From: Deltaproteobacteria bacterium RIFOXYD12_FULL_56_24
GTDB taxonomy: Bacteria > Desulfobacterota > Desulfobulbia > Desulfobulbales > Desulfurivibrionaceae
NCBI GenBank assembly: GCA_001799285.1
Contig: MGTD01000024.1
Coordinates: 1-61,708, forward strand
Reading direction: 5' to 3'
DNA length: 61,708 nt
Position numbers and translations under genes: made by a program. Under the pieces are notes generated by a model that made no database searches, was not told where the DNA came from, and saw only the letters and a program-made list of their open reading frames with translations. Positions 52,801-60,334 of this stretch are shown here, one piece after another. The stretch's first letter is position 1. Each line of letters begins with the position of its first letter.

Positions 52801-53371
52801 TGGACTCAACGGTATCGCCACAGAAATCAAGACGCACCGGCATCTCGAAGCCGGCTGGAAAGATATCCAGGATACCGCCCCGCAGGCTGAATTCGCCGAC
52901 GGATTGCACCAAAGCCGCCGCATCGTAGCCACAGGCGACAAGAGAGGCGACCAGCCCATCAAGTTCGGTTTCTTCGCCACGCATGACCAACTCGGCCAGC
53001 TTTGCCAGGGAAGCACGGGGCAGAACCCTTCTCAGCATAGCCTCAATAGACATGACCAGAATAAACGGCTTCTCGGCGCTGTGGGCCTGAAACAGGGTGG
53101 CAAGGCGTTCGGCAACGGTCCGGCTGTCTGGCGAAAGCGGGGTATAGGGAGGAATTTCATGGCCGGGAAAATACAGGACCTGGGTATCGCTGAACAGAGC
53201 AAGATCCTGAACGAATTGCTGGGCCGCTGTCTCACTGGGCGTAAGGCAGAGGATGGGGCGATGCCCGAGCCGGGCGGTGCGGCCAAGATAGAAGGCGGCC
53301 GCGCTTCCTCGCAGGCCGATGATATTAACGGATCGGCCCTCGGTGAAGAGGGCCGTAAGCCTTTTGTCCAT
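49880..53371 (-). CDS. mfd: Transcription-repair coupling factor Mfd
   Basis: The 1163-residue protein removes stalled RNA polymerase and recruits UvrA. It has the UvrB-homology region (about 20-340), RNA-polymerase-interacting domain (about 480-545, KIGDIVVHTAHGLGRYEGL), translocase domain with Walker A CGDVGYGKTEVA, DEEHRFG box and the RecG-like motif TATPIPRTLQLSL, and the C-terminal UvrA-masking domain. The length is normal for the family. Confidence 0.97.
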   Translation of the reverse strand: MDKRLTALFTEGRSVNIIGLRGSAAAFYLGRTARLGHRPILCLTPSETAAQQFVQDLALFSDTQVLYFPGHEIPPYTPLSPDSRTVAERLATLFQAHSAEKPFILVMSIEAMLRRVLPRASLAKLAELVMRGEETELDGLVASLVACGYDAAALVQSVGEFSLRGGILDIFPAGFEMPVRLDFCGDTVESIRKFDPISQRSVEDLEEIVLLPVDDILYPAGEQELRQLLDRFRGAAEDFAWDSERVKVMEGCLQNRQRFPGIEFLLPLFYEKTSTVLDYLTDEPIVFFSSPLLIAESLGLCRERIQANFAEASEARLPVLPPEQIFLPEDEWLARLSRFQQGRFYDFAHPDMEEGEVLEIPCGNHVLLRQQLELQRKSQGMMPELSRQLRVWLESGDGVFFACRTRRHAEHMEGLFRQYDLSVAITGAPVGDDTSARREIVLVDSPLIAGFDLPGARLHWVSESELFGQLRLGAGKKKDGRRNRPAVSFAELKIGDIVVHTAHGLGRYEGLVNIVLSGIANDFFQLVYRDGDKLYVPVDQLKVISKYQGLSDTEPKLDKLGGKLWQTRREKVKEEVWKVAQDLLGLYARRAMVEGHAFSPPDELFHEMEESFPYDETAGQLKAINEVLDDLSSPKPMDRLICGDVGYGKTEVAIRAAFKVVADNFQVAILVPTTVLAEQHAATFRERLQGFPVRVESLTRFRSPTEQKQIIREVREGRVDIVVGTHRLLSQDVVFKRLGLLIIDEEHRFGVSHKEKLKKLKSQVDVLTLTATPIPRTLQLSLLSIRDLSVISSPPEFRRPVKTFVARDDELVIKEAVVKELQRGGQVFLVHNRVHSIQEMASRVQKLVPEARLAVAHGQMPGKALEEIMVRFIKGEIDVLVCTTIIESGLDIPNANTIVITRADRLGLAEIYQLRGRVGRSKEQAYAYLLVPSLDGLSKDAQQRLRALMDYNELGGGFKLAMSDLQIRGGGNILGISQSGNIAAVGYDLYLELLQQTVLDLKRKGAAVEQSPEQIEPEINLKISAFLPERYIPVTEQRYIAYRRLSNAEQVEELMDLKDEFTDRYGQLPQEALNLFEVLALKTLLRRLWISKLEQGPDNLVFSFHEKTPVTPEQIMRLLRKYKNQARFTPESRLIVTSEPVTLPEQTILNAQNILALLAEDDN

Positions 53372-53434
53372 TTATCGTCTTAAGAATGGCGGAACGCCGA
53401 GAAAAGGCGCATCGATCCAAAGATTGGCCATTTC

Positions 53435-56161
53435 CTAAAAACTCCCGCCAATGCTGAAGTCCCAGACGCCCTGGTCCTCGCCTTCTTTCGGGTCGAGATT
53501 CCAGCCCCATTCAAGACGCAGGGGACCCATGGGTGACAGCCAGCGGAAGCCAACGCCGGTGCTATAGCGAAGATCCGCGATATCCCAGGTTTGCGAATCA
53601 GTATAGACGTTGCCCACATCAAAGAACACCAGCCCCTTCAGGCCGATGTCCTTGGCAATGGGAAATATCCATTCCAAGTTGGCATACCACATCTTTTCTC
53701 CGCCTATCCTGGAATAGGTAACCCCATCGCTGTTTAACTCCAGGGGACTGACCTTGCCGCTGTCGAAGCCCCGCATGGTGTTAAGCCCACCCAGGTAGAA
53801 TTTTTCATAAACCGGCAGCTTATTCTCTTCGTTTTCCACCACATAGCCGATGGAGCCCTTGACATGAAAGATTGTGTCCCACTTCAACGGATAGTACCAG
53901 CCGGAACTGGCCTCACATTTGGTAAAGGAGCTGTCGCCGCCCAAAACCCCGCCGGCATGCTTGACGGAATAGTTGGTAATCCAGCCTTTCGAGGCATCGG
54001 TAAGCTTGTTTCTGGTGTCCTTGTGAACCCCGAGCCGCACAAAACTGGTTTTTTCGATAAGCATGGATTCCAAGATAGTTGGCGAGGTATTGGTCAACGT
54101 CACATCGGTCATATTGGTGTCATCATAACCATAGCCCCAGCCGAGATTCCACTTGTTCCAGACCGGATAGGCAAAACGCAGGGCACCCCCGGTGGAATCC
54201 TTGGTGTAATCGTCATATTCCCGTGACCAGTTATAAAGATCGTAGCCGAACAACAGCTTGGTATCGTTAAGATGGGGCTCGGTAAAGTTGAAATTATACC
54301 GGTTACTGGTGGCACTCACATCGGCCTGCAAGGCAAGACGCTGGCCCTTACCAAGAAAGTTATTTTCACTGATCTCGCCCATAAACATGAGACTGTCCAC
54401 CGAGCTGTATCCGGCGCCAATACTGAAGGTGCCGGTGGCCTTTTCCTTGACTTCGACCACCACATCCATGATATCCGGCTGCACAGTCGGCTCCGGGGTG
54501 ACGTGCACCTCCTCAAAAAAACCAAGCCGTTGCAGTCTTTCGTTGCTCTTTCTGACCGCGCTTGCATCAAGCAGGCCGCCCTCCTTGACCTGCATCTCCC
54601 GGCGGATTACCTTGTCCCTGGTTCGGGTGTTGCCCTTGATGTTGATCCGATTTATGTGGACCAGGTTCCCCTTGGTAATCTTGAGCGACAAATCCATCCG
54701 TTTGTCTTCTTCATTCCTGCTGAGCTTCGGCTCCACCTCGGCAAAGGCATAACCGCTTTCCGCGTAGCGGTCGGTAAGGCGCAGGACATCATCCCGCAAG
54801 ATCTTGCGGCTGAAAAACTTCTCCTTACTTAACTCAAGCCGGCTGAAGAGTTCGTTTTTGTCGCCAACGATATCCCCCACAATCTCAATGGTGCCGACCA
54901 TGTAGCGCTCGCCTTCCTGAATATCAAAGGTAACATAGAGCCAATCGCCCTCATCGGTTATAACCGGCTCGCTGATCCTGGCCTCGATATAGCCATTGTT
55001 GTGATACAAAGCGCCGAGCCGAGAACGATCCTGCTCAAGCAGATCTCGCTTCAACTTTCCAGAATCGGTAAACCAGGAGAGCAGCCCTTTTTCCGAGGTG
55101 GTCATCTCCTTGCGCAATTCCTTGGCGGTAAAGGCCTTGTTGCCAACAAAACGGATATCCTTGATATACATCTTGATGCCTTCTTCGATGTCAAAAGTGA
55201 CATTCACCTTGTCAGGCGTGGCATAGTTGAGCTTGGCGGCGACGTTGGTCCGATAGAACCCCTTATCCTTATAGAGTTTGCGGATATTTTCAACCGAGGT
55301 CTGCACTTCATTGGTGTTGATGATGGTGTTGGGCGAGATGCTCACCACCTCCTTCACTTCTTTCTCCTCAAGATCCTTTGCTCCACTGATAAGAACCTGG
55401 CCGATTACTGCTTTTTCCGTGAGTCGGAAGATAATATCCTTGCCTTTTTCCGTGTCGGTAACCAGGATTTGCACATCATCAAAGTAGCCCATCTGAAAGA
55501 TATTTTTCAGGTCCGTCCGCAGAAGTTGCGGCGAATAGCGATCCCCGACCTGGCTTTTCACCTGCCGCATGATGGCCCCGGAATCCGTGCGGGTATTTCC
55601 GGCAACCCCAAGAGAATTAATGAGAAAATATTGACCGGTGTGCGAGAGAATATCGTTGACCATCTGGGCCAGGGCTTTCTGCAACCCGGCTTCGTTGTTG
55701 CTGACCTGATAATAAAATTTGGGGGGGTTATTGCCGAAAATGTCATGGACGACAAAATCAAGACTTAGTTGCTCGCCAAGCTTGGTTATGCTGCCGACCA
55801 CCACATAGTTTACCGCCGGAGAGGTGACCAGGGGCCTCAAGGCCTCTGGCGCGGGGGGCCACGCAGCATAACCGAGCTTCTGCTGCATTTCCTCCCTGGG
55901 CAGCATCACCAGACCTTTGCTCTGTGCAACCTCCACCAGGGTCTTGTCGCTTAAGGCAAGAAGCTGGTCAACCCCGGACGGGGCGTTGATCCGGGGAGGA
56001 ACGATGACGGTGTTCGCCTCCAGCGCCGCGCCAAAGGCCTCTCCTGCCAGAGGCAGGATGCCCGGCGTCACAAAAAGGACAAGGGCTGCCATTACAATCC
56101 TGATGAACCCTGAAAACCCACGGGAACATAACATGTGTCGGGCTGAATTGTCTTGTCTCAT
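53435..56161 (-). CDS. bamA: Outer-membrane protein assembly factor BamA with extra N-terminal domain
   Basis: The 908-residue protein has a signal peptide (about 1-45), then about 130 residues resembling TolB/FlgO-type N-terminal domains (LLALSDKTLVEVAQSK...YVVVGSITKLGEQLSLDFVVHDIFG). POTRA domains follow (five, about 175-560, e.g. DVQILVTDTEKGKDIIFRLTEKA), then the 16-strand barrel with the C-terminal GVWDFSIGGSF ending in Phe. It inserts beta-barrel proteins into the outer membrane. E. coli BamA has about 810 residues; the excess is the N-terminal part. Neighbours surA-like and lolCD fit an envelope-assembly cluster. Confidence 0.94.
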   Translation of the reverse strand: MRQDNSARHMLCSRGFSGFIRIVMAALVLFVTPGILPLAGEAFGAALEANTVIVPPRINAPSGVDQLLALSDKTLVEVAQSKGLVMLPREEMQQKLGYAAWPPAPEALRPLVTSPAVNYVVVGSITKLGEQLSLDFVVHDIFGNNPPKFYYQVSNNEAGLQKALAQMVNDILSHTGQYFLINSLGVAGNTRTDSGAIMRQVKSQVGDRYSPQLLRTDLKNIFQMGYFDDVQILVTDTEKGKDIIFRLTEKAVIGQVLISGAKDLEEKEVKEVVSISPNTIINTNEVQTSVENIRKLYKDKGFYRTNVAAKLNYATPDKVNVTFDIEEGIKMYIKDIRFVGNKAFTAKELRKEMTTSEKGLLSWFTDSGKLKRDLLEQDRSRLGALYHNNGYIEARISEPVITDEGDWLYVTFDIQEGERYMVGTIEIVGDIVGDKNELFSRLELSKEKFFSRKILRDDVLRLTDRYAESGYAFAEVEPKLSRNEEDKRMDLSLKITKGNLVHINRINIKGNTRTRDKVIRREMQVKEGGLLDASAVRKSNERLQRLGFFEEVHVTPEPTVQPDIMDVVVEVKEKATGTFSIGAGYSSVDSLMFMGEISENNFLGKGQRLALQADVSATSNRYNFNFTEPHLNDTKLLFGYDLYNWSREYDDYTKDSTGGALRFAYPVWNKWNLGWGYGYDDTNMTDVTLTNTSPTILESMLIEKTSFVRLGVHKDTRNKLTDASKGWITNYSVKHAGGVLGGDSSFTKCEASSGWYYPLKWDTIFHVKGSIGYVVENEENKLPVYEKFYLGGLNTMRGFDSGKVSPLELNSDGVTYSRIGGEKMWYANLEWIFPIAKDIGLKGLVFFDVGNVYTDSQTWDIADLRYSTGVGFRWLSPMGPLRLEWGWNLDPKEGEDQGVWDFSIGGSF

Positions 56162-56285
56162 ACTCTCGCTTTCGCTGTTAAAGTGGACTTGAGTAACCGC
56201 TCAAAAATATGCGGCCGAGCTTCCGAGTTGATGGCCATCAGGATTATCAGGCCTTGACTCTACTGTCAAGAATCTTTGCTTTCAT

Positions 56286-56395
56286 GTAACTATCCAGCAG
56301 CACCCCATCTTGCGGCGATCAGGCCGGCTCACGTACTTTTGATGTACGCTTCGCCGTACCGCTTACCGCAACCTGGGGCACTGCTGAATAGTTAC
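56286..56395. repeat. Structured hairpin repeat, type B copy 2
   Basis: Outer stem GTAACTATCCAGCAG / CTGCTGAATAGTTAC (14 of 15), almost the type A outer stem, but the core is type B (TTGCGGCGATC, CCGGCTCACGTAC, ACCGCTTACCGCAACC). Its right end supplies the stop codon of lolD (56392-56394). It occupies much of the bamA-lolD gap; the rest (56162-56285) shows only a short CTTGAC/GTCAAG inverted repeat near 56254. Confidence 0.85.
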
Positions 56396-57177
56396 GGTTT
56401 GGTGGTTCGAGTCATTTCCGGCATTGAGCTGGAAGTTACCTTGCCGCTGCTTTCCGGCGCCAAGCTGAGCAGCCGCTCATCCCCGGTTTCGTGCAAGCCC
56501 CCGTCCAGCAAGGTTAGACAACGGCTCATTCGCCGGGACAGCTCAAGGTTATGCGTCACCATGACCGTTGCCAGGGAAAGGGTTTCACTCAACTCCCGAA
56601 TAAGCTCAAAAACCTTGAATCCGGTTTTAGGATCAAGATTCCCGGTGGGCTCATCCGCCAGAAGAACCTCCGGCTTCATGATCAGGGCCCGGGCCAGGGC
56701 GACCCGCTGCTGCTCGCCGCCGGATAACTCGCCCACCTTGTGGGTGGCGCGATTAATGACCCCAACCCGCTCCAGAAGATATTCCGCATATCCGACCAGC
56801 CCGGAGCGTTTCTGGCCGGCAATCAACCCTGGCAGGAGAACGTTTTCCAGGGCGTTAAATTCCGGGAGCAAATGATGGGACTGAAAAACAAAGCCGATAA
56901 CCTGGTTGCGAAACCGAGCCAGCTGGTCTGCGGTTTTCTCAAAAACATTTTCACCCCGATAAAAAACCTGCCCCTGACTGGGCTGATCAAGAGCGCCCAG
57001 AATATGGAGCAAGGTTGTTTTTCCGGTGCCGGACGCGCCGACCACGGCGACCATTTCCCCGGCTGCCAGTCGCAGATGTACCCCGGCAAGCACCTGCAGG
57101 CTGCCATGGTCGCAATATTCCTTATAAATATCCCGCGCTTCAAAAAAGAAGACCTGTTCTGGTGCGACATTGGGCAT
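56392..57177 (-). CDS. lolD: Lipoprotein-releasing system ATP-binding protein
   Basis: The 261-residue ABC ATPase has Walker A GASGTGKTTL, signature LSGGEQQRVALARAL and Walker B VLLADEPTGNLDP. It powers release of lipoproteins from the inner membrane by LolCE. ATG 57177 is preceded by a GGAGA site and fits the family; the open frame further upstream overlaps lolC. The last residues may come from the hairpin repeat that holds its stop codon; the protein is about 30 residues longer than E. coli LolD. Confidence 0.92.
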   Translation of the reverse strand: MPNVAPEQVFFFEARDIYKEYCDHGSLQVLAGVHLRLAAGEMVAVVGASGTGKTTLLHILGALDQPSQGQVFYRGENVFEKTADQLARFRNQVIGFVFQSHHLLPEFNALENVLLPGLIAGQKRSGLVGYAEYLLERVGVINRATHKVGELSGGEQQRVALARALIMKPEVLLADEPTGNLDPKTGFKVFELIRELSETLSLATVMVTHNLELSRRMSRCLTLLDGGLHETGDERLLSLAPESSGKVTSSSMPEMTRTTKP

Positions 57178-57190
57178 TGGGCAGTCTCCT

Positions 57191-58423
57191 TTACTCGTAA
57201 CGCAGGGCCACGGCCGGATCGACCTTGGCCGCCTGCCAGGAAGGATACAGGGTGGCGGCCAGGGTAATAATCGTTGCCGACAGGGCAATGAGAATAACAT
57301 CAGAGGGCAGGACCAGCACCGGCAGGGTGGAAATCGGGTAGACTTCGGGCAGCTTGATGAACTGGTAGCGGCTTAAGATGGCGCAAAGGCTTAAGCCCCC
57401 GAGCACCCCAAGGACAGTACCGGCAAGACCGATAACCAAACCCTCGTAGATGAAAATCCGCATGATGCTGGCGGAGGTGGCGCCCATGGATTTCAGAATG
57501 GCGATATCCTTATTCTTTTCCATGACCACCATGATCAGGGTGCTGACGATATTAAAAGCGGCGACCATCACCACCAGGGCCATGATCACGGAAAGAGCGG
57601 TCTTTTCCAGTTGGAGGGCGGAAAAGATGTTCCGGTTCATCCGCATCCAGTCCTTGGCGAAATAAGAAGGCCCCAGAGCCTGTTCGATCCGCCTGGCTAT
57701 CCGGTCCGCCTGGTTGAGATCCCTGGTTTTCACCTCCAGGCCATGCACCAGACCGGGCAGATCAAAGAAGCGCTGCGCCGTTGCCAGGGAAACATAAGCC
57801 AGGGCGGAATCATACTCGTACATGCCGGTTTCAAAAATCCCCACCACCTGACAGGTGGAGACCTTGGGCAGCACTCCCATGGGGGTAAGAGGCCCGGAAG
57901 CCGAAATCAGCCGCACCCGGTCGTGCAGCGAGACATGCAGTTGAGCAGCAAGCTCCTTTCCCAGGATAATGCCCGGCAGCCTTCTCCCGTCAGGCTGCCC
58001 GGACGACAAGGCGGCGATTGAACCGGTGCGCAGGTTCTTTTCCAGGTTGAGCACTCCCTGGGCCGAGGCAGGATCAAGACCGCGCAGTACGGCGCCGGTG
58101 CCGCCTTCGCCGCTGGTGATCATGGCCTGGCTGTACAGATAGGGCGTTACCCCGCTTACCCCCTCAACCGCGCGAACTTTCGCGGCAATCTCTTCATAGC
58201 CGCTGATATTGCCGGTATAATCCTGAACCACCACATGGGAGTTGATGCCGAGAATCTTGTCCCTGAATTCGGAGGTAAAGCCGGTCATCACCGCAAGAAC
58301 CACAATCAGGGCCATGACCCCGACCATGACTCCGGCAATGGAGATCAGCGAAATAATCGAGATAAAACCATGCTTGCGCTTGGCCTTCAAATATCGCAGA
58401 CATACAAACCATTCAAAATTCAC
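57191..58423 (-). CDS. lolC: Lipoprotein-releasing system permease (LolC/LolE type)
   Basis: The 410-residue inner-membrane protein has the MacB-like plan: one N-terminal helix (HGFISIISLISIAGVMVGVMALIVVLAV), a large periplasmic domain (about 50-265), and three C-terminal helices (ALVVMVAAFNIVSTLIMVVMEKNKDIAILKSMGA ...). One gene probably serves as both LolC and LolE. GTG 58423 was chosen because AGAGGGA precedes it and it gives NFEWFVCLRYLKAKRKHGF, typical of the family. It is 13 bp upstream of lolD. Confidence 0.93.
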   Translation of the reverse strand: MNFEWFVCLRYLKAKRKHGFISIISLISIAGVMVGVMALIVVLAVMTGFTSEFRDKILGINSHVVVQDYTGNISGYEEIAAKVRAVEGVSGVTPYLYSQAMITSGEGGTGAVLRGLDPASAQGVLNLEKNLRTGSIAALSSGQPDGRRLPGIILGKELAAQLHVSLHDRVRLISASGPLTPMGVLPKVSTCQVVGIFETGMYEYDSALAYVSLATAQRFFDLPGLVHGLEVKTRDLNQADRIARRIEQALGPSYFAKDWMRMNRNIFSALQLEKTALSVIMALVVMVAAFNIVSTLIMVVMEKNKDIAILKSMGATSASIMRIFIYEGLVIGLAGTVLGVLGGLSLCAILSRYQFIKLPEVYPISTLPVLVLPSDVILIALSATIITLAATLYPSWQAAKVDPAVALRYE

Positions 58424-58514
58424 AATTTCCCTCTCTTTCAGAAACAATCCCCTGGCGGATGGAAGCGGACTCACTGGTTGCCTGGCCATCTAAATCAACA
58501 ACCTCTCCCTAAAC

Positions 58515-58622
58515 TGTAACCGTTCAGGAGCGCCGCAGATGCGCGGAAGAGGCCGGCGAAGTGTGCTGGTGCACATAAGCCGGCCGATGACAAAGCAGAT
58601 GCCGTGCTCCTGGACGGTTACA
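58515..58622. repeat. Structured hairpin repeat, type A copy 3
   Basis: Outer stem TGTAACCGTTCAGGAGC / GCTCCTGGACGGTTACA (16 of 17, the exception a G-T pair). Inner arm GGCCGGC (58551-58557) / GCCGGCC (58579-58585) and GTGTGC/GCACAT. Compared with copy 1 the middle pair of the arm changes on both sides. It lies between lysS and lolC, 5 bp after the lysS stop. Confidence 0.87.
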
Positions 58623-58627
58623 GGGGT

Positions 58628-60103
58628 CTACTTGCTTTCCGGGCGCAGATGCGGGAAAAGGATGACATCCCGGATCGAAGCGGAGTCGGTCAGCAGCATA
58701 ACCAAACGGTCGATGCCGATGCCTTCCCCTGCCGCCGGAGGCATGCCGTACTCCAGAGCCCGGACGAAGTCCTCATCCAGCTCGGGAAAAATCTCCTCAT
58801 CGCTGCCCCGTTCGGCAATCTGCTTGGCAAGCCGCTCTTTCTGATCTATGGGATCATTAAGTTCGCTGAAGGCATTGGCTATTTCCCGACCGGTCACGAA
58901 AAGCTCGAAACGGTCGGTAACCTCGGGATTCTTCTCGTTGCGGCGGGCCAGCGGCGAAACCTCGGTGGGGTACTGAGTCACGAAGGTGGGATTGATCAGC
59001 TTTTCTTCCACCAGCAGTTCAAAAAGCTCGGTCTTGGCCTTGCCGTGCCCGGCCATGGGCGCAAGAGCGATACCCTTATCCAGGGCCAACTGCCGGGTGA
59101 GTTCTGGGTCGGCGAGAACCTCCCGGTCAATCCCGCCCACCTCGACCAGGGCCTCGTCCATGGTATAGCGCTTCCAGGGCGGGGAAAGATCAACCTCCTG
59201 CCCCTGATAGCTCACCCGCATGGAGCCGGTGACCTCGGCGGCAACGTAGGAAACCATCTCCTCGGTGAGATCCATGAGATCCTCGTACGTGGCAAAGGCC
59301 TGATAGAACTCGAGCATGGTGAATTCGGGATTGTGCCGGGTGGAAAGGCCTTCGTTCCGGAAATTGCGGTTGATTTCGAAGACCTTTTCAAAGCCCCCCA
59401 CCAGCAGCCGCTTCAGATACAGTTCCGGGGCGATCCGCAAATAAAGATCCATACCCAGGGCATTATGATGGGTCTTGAAGGGCTTGGCCGTGGCCCCGCC
59501 GGCAATGGCCTGCATCATCGGGGTTTCCACCTCCATGAAGCCCCGGTTTACCAGGAAATCGCGGATCAGCCGGATGATCTCCACCCGTTTGCGAAAGGTA
59601 TCGCGCACCTCCGGGTTCATGATCAGATCGACATAGCGCTGGCGATAACGGGTTTCCACATCGGTCAGGCCGTGGAATTTCTCCGGCAGAGGCCGCAAGG
59701 ATTTAGTGATCGGCTTCAGGGTTGCCGCCTCGATGGTGAGCTCACCGGTCTGGGTGCGGAACAGAGTGCCGCCAAAACCGACGATGTCGCCGAGATCAAG
59801 TTTTTTGAAGATCTGGTAGACCTCCTCACCAACCCCATCGCGCTTGACATACACCTGAATGCGGCCGGTCTCGTCCTGGATCTGGACAAAGGCCGCCTTG
59901 CCGAACTTGCGCAGCGCCATGATCCTGCCGGCCACTGACTTGCTTCCCTCCTCCAGCGGTGCGTCCGGATTGTCGTTTTTCGCCAGGATATCGCTGATCC
60001 GGTGGGCCGGCTTGAAATCGTTGGCATAGAGATTAACACCCAGCTCCGCCAGCTCCTGGGCTTTTTGACGGCGTTGCTTCAAGACCTGATTAAGTTCTTC
60101 CAT
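58628..60103 (-). CDS. lysS: Lysyl-tRNA synthetase (class II)
   Basis: The 491-residue enzyme has the anticodon-binding OB fold (about 50-150, VAGRIMALRKFGKAAFVQIQDETGRIQVY) and class II motifs: motif 2 near FEINRNFRNEGLSTRHNPEFT and motif 3 GIGIDRLVMLLT at the end. It charges tRNA-Lys. The frame remains open 66 codons upstream but those codons lie in a hairpin repeat (60183-60315), with the same extra residues that precede ftsK, so ATG 60103 (MEELNQVLKQRRQKAQEL) is used. Confidence 0.96.
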   Translation of the reverse strand: MEELNQVLKQRRQKAQELAELGVNLYANDFKPAHRISDILAKNDNPDAPLEEGSKSVAGRIMALRKFGKAAFVQIQDETGRIQVYVKRDGVGEEVYQIFKKLDLGDIVGFGGTLFRTQTGELTIEAATLKPITKSLRPLPEKFHGLTDVETRYRQRYVDLIMNPEVRDTFRKRVEIIRLIRDFLVNRGFMEVETPMMQAIAGGATAKPFKTHHNALGMDLYLRIAPELYLKRLLVGGFEKVFEINRNFRNEGLSTRHNPEFTMLEFYQAFATYEDLMDLTEEMVSYVAAEVTGSMRVSYQGQEVDLSPPWKRYTMDEALVEVGGIDREVLADPELTRQLALDKGIALAPMAGHGKAKTELFELLVEEKLINPTFVTQYPTEVSPLARRNEKNPEVTDRFELFVTGREIANAFSELNDPIDQKERLAKQIAERGSDEEIFPELDEDFVRALEYGMPPAAGEGIGIDRLVMLLTDSASIRDVILFPHLRPESK

Positions 60104-60182
60104 TGCTCGACACTCAAACTTTTTTTGTAGTGATTGAATAATAAGGATAGCCGGCCGGCGCCTGCACCTATAGATATTTGTG

Positions 60183-60315
60183 CAAGCGATCACAGGGCAC
60201 CACATGTTGTCGGCACTTCTGCCGACGATTGACAGCGACGATCGGTCCGGCTCACGGACAAAAGTACGCATCGCCGTCCCGCTTGCCGCAACCTGCGGCA
60301 CCCTGTGACCGCTTG
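60183..60315. repeat. Structured hairpin repeat, type B copy 3 (with internal insert)
   Basis: Outer stem CAAGCGATCACAGGG / CCCTGTGACCGCTTG (14 of 15). The core matches copy 1 (GCGACGATCGGTCCGGCTCA, AAAAGTACGCATCGCCGTCC) but has about 25 extra bases forming another hairpin (GTCGGCACTTCTGCCGAC). It lies between lysS and the methionine synthase gene, followed after 22 bp by repeat E. Confidence 0.85.
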
Positions 60316-60334
60316 TTCCGTGGTTATTTGACCT

